A stretch of DNA of 64,000 bases, from NCBI GenBank assembly GCA_023381565.1, contig JAMCRR010000035.1, forward strand, positions 87,034 to 151,033. Reading direction: 5' to 3'. The notes beneath the pieces were generated by a model that had not been told where the DNA came from, ran no database searches, and saw only the letters and a program-made list of their open reading frames with translations. The position numbers and the translations under genes are program-made. This document shows, piece after piece, positions 50,825 through 58,757 of this stretch (within the stretch, counting starts at the first letter, position 1; the number at the start of each line of letters is the position of its first letter). Source of the DNA: Chloroflexota bacterium. Its GTDB lineage: Bacteria > Chloroflexota > Anaerolineae > Anaerolineales > Anaerolineaceae.

Positions 50825-50892
50825 ATTGTAGATGCTTTTTGTGAAACAAAGAAGGGACACCTGTCCCGTCCGGTGCGGGACACCTGTCCCGT
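50825..50892 (-). promoter_or_regulatory. Predicted activator-dependent promoter of the peptide-comQ-kinase operon
   Basis: Two palindromes, GGGACA-CC-TGTCCC, centred at 50860.5 and 50883.5 (23 bp apart); the distal one is a perfect 7-2-7 repeat. A -10-like TACAAT lies on the minus strand at 50825-50830 and no good -35 is seen, so the near site is centred at about -42.5 and the far one at about -65.5. The layout is identical to that before the Tad/VirB4-like operon. Confidence 0.68.
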
Positions 50893-50911
50893 GTGCCACC
50901 TAAATCCTTAT

Positions 50912-51559
50912 TTACGTCTCTTTAGGAATCAATCCCATTTCACGCGCCTTCTTTACGGCGGCAACGCGAAGAGAAATTCCTTCAGTCCTCTCCACTGCCA
51001 GTTTGTCACAGATGATGACAAGAACGTTTCTAACTCTTTTGTCAGAAACCCCCAGGTTATGAGCAATAGCGTCAGTAGCCAATCCCTGGGATAATAAATT
51101 GATAATAGAAAATTCCTGGGGTGTTAGTTTATCCAAATCATTTTCGATAAGTTTATCGGCTATGGCCGGAGAGAAAAATTTTCCTCCCTGGGCTAATGCC
51201 CGTACTGCCTGCGGTATGCTCAGCGAAAAATCATCGGACTTGAGCATATATCCGCTCGCTCCCGCCTTCACAAGCTCACGCGCCCAAAGGCCATCATCAT
51301 AACCTGTCAAGATCAACACTTTCACGTTTGGATATCGCTCATGAAGGGTTCTGACAGAAGATATCGGATCGAATTTGTCCCCCGTCATTCCTATATCAAC
51401 GATGGCAACGTCGGGACTGTGGTCTTTGACCAAATTCAACAACTGTGACCCCTGGTTGGATGTAGCTACCAATTGGATATCTGAATATTCTTTCAGCAAA
51501 TCTGAAAGAGCTTTTAGTATTAGATGATGATCGTCAACGGCAATTACCCGAATAGTCAT
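50912..51559 (-). CDS. NarL/LuxR-family response regulator, ComA-like
   Basis: 215 residues. Receiver domain with VDDHHLIL, the phospho-Asp in DVAIVDIG (about 56), LILTGYDD and the KAGASGYMLK Lys (about 105). C-terminal LuxR/NarL helix-turn-helix (about 140-205) with LTPQEFSIINLLSQGLATDAIAHNLGVSDKRVRNVL. GGGGGATGA precedes the ATG. It lies upstream of the peptide, ComQ-like and kinase genes; kinase and regulator types match (HisKA_3 with NarL). It is the natural candidate to bind the 7-2-7 palindromes. Confidence 0.9.
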   Translation of the reverse strand: MTIRVIAVDDHHLILKALSDLLKEYSDIQLVATSNQGSQLLNLVKDHSPDVAIVDIGMTGDKFDPISSVRTLHERYPNVKVLILTGYDDGLWARELVKAGASGYMLKSDDFSLSIPQAVRALAQGGKFFSPAIADKLIENDLDKLTPQEFSIINLLSQGLATDAIAHNLGVSDKRVRNVLVIICDKLAVERTEGISLRVAAVKKAREMGLIPKET

Positions 51560-52453
51560 TCATCCCCCAGTTGTGCTGTAGGGTCATATGGGTAAACCAA
51601 AGTTATTATATTTTACCTATATTATCATATTTCAGGCAATTGGCAATGACCAACAATTGCTCTTGTAGGTCAAGGTTTGCAGAAACTAGAATGGTTTAGC
51701 TAATCAAAGTGCCGATTAAGCCATAAGAATCCTGACTCACAATAACATGCCACTTATATTTCCTTATCGAATCCAGCATCAGCAGAGGTTAATGAGGCAC
51801 ACTTCCATATTTTGATATGAGTATCAGCCTTAGGCCATGCTTTATTGCCATAAGAACTGGTCCTGACATGATCCGTGGGTGGAAATTATGAATTACCCTG
51901 AAGTGCTCAAAAGGCCAGACTAAAGCCTTTGGCTGCCCCTTAAGCGATACCTCCTACAATTGGTGCTCTATTTCCCGGATTTGCATCATGAATACCCATT
52001 CCCTCATCAACCCTCGTTCATGCAACAGCAATTAGCTGATAAGGTATTGTATCGCTCATCGATGTAAAGCAATCCTCGCTCAATTTTCCGGGGTGCAACC
52101 GAAGTAACGCCTCATCAGGTTTACCGCTATAGAAAGGAAATTCCTTGCAGATTTTTTAATCGGACATTATTAGCGATTGGATCCATTCGATTTCGTTTTT
52201 TCTCTTCCCTATGGGTAGCAGATTATTTTCTTCGTTATTTTAGTCCCCTTTAGCTACGATTGCCAATTAAGGTACCTTAATTTCATTTCTGTCAGGTAAT
52301 TTGCATAACTATAAAAGTCAGAAATGATATAGAATAGATTAGGATTTGCTTATGTAATTATGTCAGTATGATGACATTGCTTACCAAGTTTGGCTGGTTG
52401 CCAAGAGTTTTTTTCTAAACTTCACTTCAACCTGCCTAAAAGGATCCCCCAAA
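51560..52453. other. Long intergenic region without a supported gene
   Basis: 894 bp between the divergent response regulator gene and the Xre/type I RM operon. No open frame with a ribosome site and recognisable product was seen on either strand. A minus-strand TATAAT (51605-51610) with a poor -35 may serve the response regulator, and the right end holds the operator described at 52346-52377. Confidence 0.5.
52346..52377 (+). promoter_or_regulatory. Promoter and inverted repeat before the Xre/type I RM operon
   Basis: TTGCTT (52346-52351), 16-bp spacer, TATGAT (52368-52373). An inverted repeat ATGTCA-N6-TGACAT (52360-52377) covers the -10 box. It lies 77 bp before the Xre start. Likely the site for the Xre-type protein. 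Confidence 0.5.
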
Positions 52454-52678
52454 ATGTCTAGAAAAGAGATCCGCATCAAAATCAATGAACTGCTGGAAAA
52501 AAGGGATATGAGCACAGCAGAATTTGTCAAGAAAACTGGTGTCGCTTATAACACAGCCTTAGGATTACGCCGCGGGGTTGTCACTCGGATCGATCTAGAT
52601 GTAATGGCCAGGGTGTGTGAAGTGTTGGGTGTTCAACCTGGGGATTTATTCGAGCTGGTCGAAGTTACGATTAAGTAG
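52454..52678 (+). CDS. Xre/Cro-type regulator of the restriction operon
   Basis: 74 residues, one compact HTH_3-like domain: MSTAEFVKKTGVAYNTALGLRRG, then DLDVMARVCEVLGVQPGDLFEL. It ends 4 bp before the first hsdM start and is probably co-transcribed. Small Xre proteins ahead of restriction genes act as C-protein-like controllers; this role is inferred from position. Confidence 0.82.
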   Translation: MSRKEIRIKINELLEKRDMSTAEFVKKTGVAYNTALGLRRGVVTRIDLDVMARVCEVLGVQPGDLFELVEVTIK

Positions 52679-52682
52679 CATT

Positions 52683-54206
52683 ATGATCAATCAAAACCAT
52701 AAAACAGCCTCACCTGTTGATTTATCCAAATTAGAAAGCCACATCTGGGAAGCTGCCAACATTCTCCGTGGACCTGTGGATGCCGCAGATTTCAAGACTT
52801 ATATCTTTCCGTTGCTTTTCTTCAAAAGAATCTGTGATGTATACGACGAGGAAATCGAAAACGCGCTCAAAGATTCAGCGGGCGACGCAGATTTTGCAGG
52901 ATTTCCTGAAAATCACCGCTTTCAAATTCCGCATGGCTGTCATTGGAATGATATTCGCGAACGTCAAGCAGATATCGGCAAGGCCCTAATGCTTTCTTTC
53001 AATGGAATTGGGACCGCAAATCCGGCCACCTTAATGGGAATCTTCGGCGATGCAGCCTGGACCAACAAAGAACGTCTACCGGATTCACTTTTACGCGATC
53101 TCATTGACCATTTTTCGCGGTTGCGCATTCGAAACGTAGATGTCGATTCGGATGTTATGGGCCAAGCCTACGAATACCTGATTAAAAAATTTGCCGATGC
53201 AACCAATAAAAAAGCTGGTGAATTTTATACCCCGCGCAGCGTGGTGCGTCTTATGGTAGATATTCTCGATCCACAGCCAGGCGAGACCATTTATGACCCA
53301 GCTTGTGGCACCGGGGGTATGCTGCTGGGAGCCGTTCAACATGTCATGGAAAAGCATGGCAGTATCAAGCGACTATTCGGTAGGCTGTATGGACAAGAGA
53401 AGAACCTGACCACTTCAAGCATTGCCCGGATGAACCTGTTTTTACATGGCGTTGACGATTTCCAAATCCTGCGCGGCGATACTCTCCGTCAACCCTTGTT
53501 TTTTGATGGTGATCACCTGATGACATTTGATTGCGTGATCGCCAATCCTCCCTTCTCACTTGAGAAGTGGGGCGAAGAGATCTGGCGGAATGATCCCTAT
53601 GGGCGCTGCTTTGCTGGATTGCCCCCAAGCGGCAGCGGCGATTATGCCTGGGTCCAGCATATGCTAAAATCGCTAAGACCTCGCTCCGGGCGGATGGCAG
53701 TTGTTCTGCCGCATGGCACGCTCTTCCGTGGCGGCGCGGAAGGTAAGATCCGTCAAACTATCCTGGAAATGGACCTCTTGGAAGCTGTGATAGGTCTGGC
53801 GCCTAATCTATTTTATGGGGCAACTCTGGCGGCTGCCATTCTGGTCTTCCGCAAGCAAAAAAGCCCCGAACGACGCCAGAAAGTGCTCATGATTGACGGA
53901 TCGAAGCTTTTCCATAAAGGCCGCAATCAAAATACTCTGGACGCTGAACATGCGGGCCAAATTTTGCAAAGAGTGCAGGCCTATCAAGATGTCCCCGGGT
54001 TTGCGCGGGTTGTTTCTCTGGAAGAGATTTCCCAGAATGATTACAACCTGAATATTCCGCGTTATATCGAACCATCGATAGAAGAAGCTGATGTCATTGT
54101 GGAAGAAGTTCTACAGGGATTGAAATCGGCCCTTAATGAAGCCAATGCTGCCGAGGATCATTTATTATCTCTTTTAAAAAATGCTGGTTTGATAAGGGAG
54201 GTATAG
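52683..54206 (+). CDS. hsdM: Type I restriction-modification methyltransferase subunit HsdM (copy 1)
   Basis: 507 residues from ATG 52683. N-terminal HsdM helical domain (LESHIWEAANILRGPVDAADFKTYIFPLLFFKRICDVYDEE), catalytic domain with EFYTPRSVVRLMVDIL, SAM motif DPACGTGGM (about 206) and the N6-adenine motif NPPF (about 288). All catalytic elements are present. A second, clearly homologous HsdM follows after 3 bp. Confidence 0.94.
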   Translation: MINQNHKTASPVDLSKLESHIWEAANILRGPVDAADFKTYIFPLLFFKRICDVYDEEIENALKDSAGDADFAGFPENHRFQIPHGCHWNDIRERQADIGKALMLSFNGIGTANPATLMGIFGDAAWTNKERLPDSLLRDLIDHFSRLRIRNVDVDSDVMGQAYEYLIKKFADATNKKAGEFYTPRSVVRLMVDILDPQPGETIYDPACGTGGMLLGAVQHVMEKHGSIKRLFGRLYGQEKNLTTSSIARMNLFLHGVDDFQILRGDTLRQPLFFDGDHLMTFDCVIANPPFSLEKWGEEIWRNDPYGRCFAGLPPSGSGDYAWVQHMLKSLRPRSGRMAVVLPHGTLFRGGAEGKIRQTILEMDLLEAVIGLAPNLFYGATLAAAILVFRKQKSPERRQKVLMIDGSKLFHKGRNQNTLDAEHAGQILQRVQAYQDVPGFARVVSLEEISQNDYNLNIPRYIEPSIEEADVIVEEVLQGLKSALNEANAAEDHLLSLLKNAGLIREV

Positions 54207-54209
54207 ACC

Positions 54210-55742
54210 GTGCAAATCGATCTGTTTCCTACCCTTCCATCTCCAATCTCCCTAGTTGAGCTCGAGGCTTACCTGTGGGGCGCGGCCACGTTGCTGCGCG
54301 GTTTGATCGACGCAGGTGATTATAAGCAGTTTATCTTTCCATTATTGTTCTATAAACGCGTCTGTGACGTCTACGATGAAGAGTACCAAAAAGCCCTGGC
54401 TGAATCTGGCGGAGACCAGGATTATGCCGGCGTAGTCGAGCACCGCTTCAAAGTGCCCACTGGAGCCCATTGGCGCGACGTGCGCGCCCAAACCAATGAA
54501 GTAGGAAAGGTAATCCTGCACGCCATGCGCCAGATCGAACAGGCTAACCCGGATACTCTCTTTGGAATTTTTGGCGATGCGCCCTGGACAAATACCAACC
54601 GGCTTTCCGACCGCATCCTACGTGATCTGATCGAGCATTTCTCTAAGTACACGCTCTCGATTGCCAATGTACCTGAGGATGAACTGGGCATCGGCTACGA
54701 ATACCTGATCAAGAAATTTGCCGATGACAGCGGTCACACGGCAGCCGAATTCTACACCAACCGGACCGTGGTGCGACTGATGACCGAGCTGCTTGAGCCG
54801 GTTGAAGGGGAGTCAATTTATGACCCTACCTGCGGGTCAGGCGGTATGCTGCTTTCCTGTTCGGTGCGGTTGAAAGAACAGGGCAAGGAATACCGTACGC
54901 TCAAACTGTTCGGCCAGGAGCGCAATCTGATCACCTCGTCCATCGCCCGCATGAACCTGTTCCTGCACGGGTTTGAAGATTTTCACATCGAGCGCGGGGA
55001 CACCCTGGCCGATCCTAAATTCATCGAGGGCGACCATCTGCGCCGCTTTGACCTTGTGCTGGCAAACCCGCCCTATTCGATCAAGCAGTGGAACCGGTCT
55101 GCCTGGGAAAGTGACCGTTTTGGGCGCAATTTTCTGGGGGTGCCGCCGCAAGGTCGGGCTGATTATGCCTTCTTCCAGCACATTCTCAAAAGCCTCAAGC
55201 CCGGCAGCGGGCGCTGCGCCATTCTTTTCCCGCATGGGGTACTTTTCCGCGATGAAGAGCAAGACATGCGCAAAAAGTTAATCGAACAAGACCTGGTGGA
55301 TTGTGTGATTGGCCTGGGCCCTAACCTGTTTTATAACTCGCCGATGGAAGCGTGCATCGTCATTTGCCGGACGCACAAGTTGCCTGTGCGACGCGACAAG
55401 GTGCTTCTGATAAATGCTGTCGATGAAGTCACTCGCGAACGTGCGCAGAGTTTCTTGGAGGAAGAACATATCCGTAAGATTGTGGCTGTTTTTGAGCAAT
55501 CTGCAGAACTTGAAGGTTTTTCAAAATTAGTTTCCCGCGCATCCATTCAGGATAATGGCTACAACTTGAATATTCCTTTATACGTGCGGATGAAAAATGG
55601 GAATGGCGGAGCAAGTTCACAAGAAAAGAATGGGTTAATAGATGCAATCAGCCAATGGCGAACCAGTTCAAAGGAACTGCGTGCCGAAATGGAAAAACTC
55701 ATTACCGAACTTACTAACATGCTAGAGGAATCGAAAAAATGA
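54210..55742 (+). CDS. hsdM: Type I restriction-modification methyltransferase subunit HsdM (copy 2)
   Basis: 510 residues from GTG 54210. Same domain order as copy 1: helical domain with FIFPLLFYKRVCDVYDEE, EFYTNRTVVRLMTELL, DPTCGSGGM (about 205) and NPPY (about 286). Similar along its whole length but clearly diverged, so the duplication is not recent. Both look active. It overlaps the DUF262 gene by 4 bp. A heterodimer of two M types with one S subunit is one possible reading. Confidence 0.93.
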   Translation: MQIDLFPTLPSPISLVELEAYLWGAATLLRGLIDAGDYKQFIFPLLFYKRVCDVYDEEYQKALAESGGDQDYAGVVEHRFKVPTGAHWRDVRAQTNEVGKVILHAMRQIEQANPDTLFGIFGDAPWTNTNRLSDRILRDLIEHFSKYTLSIANVPEDELGIGYEYLIKKFADDSGHTAAEFYTNRTVVRLMTELLEPVEGESIYDPTCGSGGMLLSCSVRLKEQGKEYRTLKLFGQERNLITSSIARMNLFLHGFEDFHIERGDTLADPKFIEGDHLRRFDLVLANPPYSIKQWNRSAWESDRFGRNFLGVPPQGRADYAFFQHILKSLKPGSGRCAILFPHGVLFRDEEQDMRKKLIEQDLVDCVIGLGPNLFYNSPMEACIVICRTHKLPVRRDKVLLINAVDEVTRERAQSFLEEEHIRKIVAVFEQSAELEGFSKLVSRASIQDNGYNLNIPLYVRMKNGNGGASSQEKNGLIDAISQWRTSSKELRAEMEKLITELTNMLEESKK

Positions 55743-57583
55743 GTTATGAATCTAGATCAATGACGGTCTTTGAGCTTGTCACCCACATTGGTGATTACTA
55801 TTTACCTGCTATTCAAAGAGAATTTGTTTGGCCTTCTGCAAGAATCGAATCGTTATTTGATTCGTTGCTGCGTGGTTACCCAATTGGCACTTTATTATTA
55901 TGGGATGTGCAGCCCCCAGCTATTTTTGATTTTCCATTTTATGAACTCATTCGTGATTTTGACATTCGCAAAGCCCACAATATCAAAGCGAATTTAAATG
56001 CGCGCACCAACTGTTTTGGAATACTCGACGGACAACAAAGAATCACTTCTTTATATATTGGCCTGTGTGGAAGCTATACCGAAAAGCTTCCCCGTTTATG
56101 GGTCACCAACCCAGATGCATACCCTTTAAAAAAGCTCTATATGAATTTGTTATATGTGCCTAAACCGGAGGATGACGGCGCGGCATTATTCCAGGTAAAG
56201 TTCTTGCCACCCTCCAAGGCGAAAAACACGGACCAGTCTTTTTGGTTTTTACTCACGGATATTTTGAAATACAAAACTCGGAATGAATTGCGCGATTTCC
56301 GCCGGAGTACGCCATATAAAGGTAATGATGTCTTTGAAAACAATTTGGATGCATTATGGACTGCCATCCATGAGGTAAAACATGTCCATTACTTCCTGGA
56401 ACCCAGCCAGGAATTGGAAAGGGTATTAAAAATATTTCACCGGTTAAACACTGGCGGCACTCCTCTTGAACACTCCGACCTATTATTATCGTTAGCTACC
56501 GCCACGTGGAAACGGCACGATGCGCGTGAACAAATTTACCATTTGGTGGATTATTTAAATAAATACTGTGGTTCAACTTTCTACTTCAGCAAAAACTTTA
56601 TATTAAAAACCCTGTTGGTATGCAGTGAAAAAGATGTTCGCTTCCGGGCCGAAAATGTCAGTCATAAAATTCCCCTGGAAGATATCTGGTTGGATGTCAA
56701 GAAAAGCCTTGAGATCACGATAAAGCTTTTAGCTCAATTTGGGGTCAATTTCCAGACGCTTACCGCGCCCAATGCGGCGGTTTGTATTGCCTATTACATT
56801 TTTAAGCGAAAGCTTGGAGAATCCTATTTAACTGATAAATCCAAAGAGAAAGATCGCGATCAAATCCGAATCTGGTTACTCAAAAGCCAATTGGCGCGTA
56901 TCTTTGGCGGGCAGACCGATCGGGTTTTGACAATTATCCGGGGAGCCATCAAAACCAGTCTGGAGCAAGGAATCCTGGATTACCCGGCCGATGCAATCGA
57001 AAAAGCCCTGCAAATTGCCCGCCCATTCAGTTTCTCGGCAGAATATATTCAATCCCTGGTGGCCAACACGCGTTATGGGCAGGCGGACACTTTTTCGATC
57101 CTGGGGTTGTTATTCCCCTATCTAAAATTTACACAACAGCAATATAGTATTGACCATCTCCACCCGCAGGCGCAGTTCGACCGCAAGGCGCTCGAAAAAC
57201 TGGGTCTGACCAAAGCAATGATCGATTTTATGTTGAATAACCAGGATGGCCTGGCAAACTTGCAGCTGCTCCCTGGCTCAATCAATTCCAGCAAAAATAA
57301 AAGACCACTCATGGAGTGGCTAAAACCAGATGATACCGAGCCTGAAGCTGTGAAGGCAATTTATCGAAGCTGGTGTCTGATTCCTGATGTGGATCTGAGC
57401 ATTACGAATTTCAAAGAATTTTACACACTCCGTCAGGCAAAGATCGTGGAGGCCTTGAAAGCAACCCTTGGTTACGCCGTCCCGATTGAGGAAAAAGTTG
57501 AAGCTGTGGATGAAGATATGATGGTCACCGAAGAGGAAGACGTCTTAACCACATTGGCTGTAAATGAAGGTGCGGTAAGCTAA
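55739..57583 (+). CDS. DUF262/DUF1524-type (GmrSD-like) protein inside the type I RM operon
   Basis: 614 residues. N-terminal DUF262 domain with YYLPAIQREFVWPSARIESLFDSLLRGYPIGTLLLW and the ParB-like nucleotide motif LDGQQRITSLYIG (about 95-107). The C-terminal part has YSIDHLHPQAQF (about 471-482), resembling the His-containing DUF1524/HNH nuclease motif. In GmrSD these domains form a NTP-dependent nuclease against modified DNA. Here it lies between hsdM and hsdS with 4-bp and 1-bp junctions, so it is made together with the RM subunits. Confidence 0.85.
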   Translation: MSYESRSMTVFELVTHIGDYYLPAIQREFVWPSARIESLFDSLLRGYPIGTLLLWDVQPPAIFDFPFYELIRDFDIRKAHNIKANLNARTNCFGILDGQQRITSLYIGLCGSYTEKLPRLWVTNPDAYPLKKLYMNLLYVPKPEDDGAALFQVKFLPPSKAKNTDQSFWFLLTDILKYKTRNELRDFRRSTPYKGNDVFENNLDALWTAIHEVKHVHYFLEPSQELERVLKIFHRLNTGGTPLEHSDLLLSLATATWKRHDAREQIYHLVDYLNKYCGSTFYFSKNFILKTLLVCSEKDVRFRAENVSHKIPLEDIWLDVKKSLEITIKLLAQFGVNFQTLTAPNAAVCIAYYIFKRKLGESYLTDKSKEKDRDQIRIWLLKSQLARIFGGQTDRVLTIIRGAIKTSLEQGILDYPADAIEKALQIARPFSFSAEYIQSLVANTRYGQADTFSILGLLFPYLKFTQQQYSIDHLHPQAQFDRKALEKLGLTKAMIDFMLNNQDGLANLQLLPGSINSSKNKRPLMEWLKPDDTEPEAVKAIYRSWCLIPDVDLSITNFKEFYTLRQAKIVEALKATLGYAVPIEEKVEAVDEDMMVTEEEDVLTTLAVNEGAVS

Positions 57584-57584
57584 A

Positions 57585-58754
57585 ATGGCATTAACTTCAC
57601 CTTTTCTCAAATCCTCCTGGCGCAAAGTCAATTTTGGAGACGTTGTCCGAAATGTTAACGAAACAGTTCAGGACGCGCAGACCTGCGGTCTTGAACGTTT
57701 CGTTGGCCTGGAGCACATGGATCCAGAATCACTGCATATCCAGCGCTGGGGATTAATCGCCGATGGCACCAGTTTTACCCGGCGGTTTCGCAAGGGACAG
57801 GTGCTCTTCGGTAAGCGCCGCGCCTACCAACGAAAGGTAGCTGCGGCGGAATTTGATGGTCTTTGCTCCAGTGATATCCTGGTATTTGAGCCCAAGGGCG
57901 AACAACTGTTGCCAGACCTGCTTCCGTTCATTTGCCAGACGGAAGGATTCTTCGAACACGCATTAGATACATCTGCCGGATCACTTTCACCTCGCACAAA
58001 ATTCAAAGAACTCTCTCGGTATGAATTCCCTCTCCCCGCCCTGGAAGAGCAACGACGAATCGCGGAAATCCTTTGGGCGGCAGATGATTTAACAAATAGG
58101 TATTTGAAAGTTTTAGAAGCCCTAATTAGTTTGAGATACTCATATGAAGATAGCATATTTTTTGATGACGCCAATGAAAATTTTCAAGTCCACCTTTCTG
58201 ATATTGTCCAAATCAATCCTTCAATAAAACCAAAACTCAACGATACCGATATAGTCTCATTTATAACCATGGCCGACGTCACAGAAGACGGCGAAATTAT
58301 TAATTTTCAAGAAAGATCATTTGGAGAGGTAAAAAAAGGGTACACCGTTTTCCAAGAAGGCGACGTACTATTCGCAAAAATCACGCCTTGTATGGAGAAT
58401 GGAAAAGGGGCTGTTGCTCTCAATTTAATAAACGGGGTTGGTTGTGGAAGCACTGAATTTCATATTTTACGGCCCAAAAATCCTAAAGATCAGATGTTTA
58501 TTTATTTCCTTTCGATGAATAAGAAGTTTCGACAAACTGCACGCAGATTTATGCGCGGTACAGCAGGGCAATTGAGGGTGCCAAAGGATTTCTTGGAAGA
58601 TTATTTCATCCATTCTCTGCCTACTCTTGAAAAACGCGAGGAAATAGGGGAAAAATTGACAGATATAAATCGAGGTATCCAAGCACAGAAAAAGTGTATT
58701 GAGAGAGCCAAAGAAGTCAAGAATGAACTATTGCGAAAATTTTTAAGAGAATAA
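57585..58754 (+). CDS. hsdS: Type I restriction-modification specificity subunit HsdS
   Basis: 389 residues. Two target-recognition domains (about 12-145 and 200-345) each followed by a conserved helix: LPALEEQRRIAEILWAADDLTNRY after the first and LPTLEKREEIGEKLTDINRGI after the second. It sets the DNA sequence recognised by the complex. Lies 3 bp before hsdR. The second half is more AT-rich than the first, as usual for exchangeable TRDs. Confidence 0.92.
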   Translation: MALTSPFLKSSWRKVNFGDVVRNVNETVQDAQTCGLERFVGLEHMDPESLHIQRWGLIADGTSFTRRFRKGQVLFGKRRAYQRKVAAAEFDGLCSSDILVFEPKGEQLLPDLLPFICQTEGFFEHALDTSAGSLSPRTKFKELSRYEFPLPALEEQRRIAEILWAADDLTNRYLKVLEALISLRYSYEDSIFFDDANENFQVHLSDIVQINPSIKPKLNDTDIVSFITMADVTEDGEIINFQERSFGEVKKGYTVFQEGDVLFAKITPCMENGKGAVALNLINGVGCGSTEFHILRPKNPKDQMFIYFLSMNKKFRQTARRFMRGTAGQLRVPKDFLEDYFIHSLPTLEKREEIGEKLTDINRGIQAQKKCIERAKEVKNELLRKFLRE

Positions 58755-58757
58755 ATA

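Noticed and set aside
42840-50892. The two palindrome clusters as ends of a transposable element
   Set aside because: Both clusters have the same orientation, no transposase lies between them, and their fixed distance to -10-like boxes fits promoters instead.
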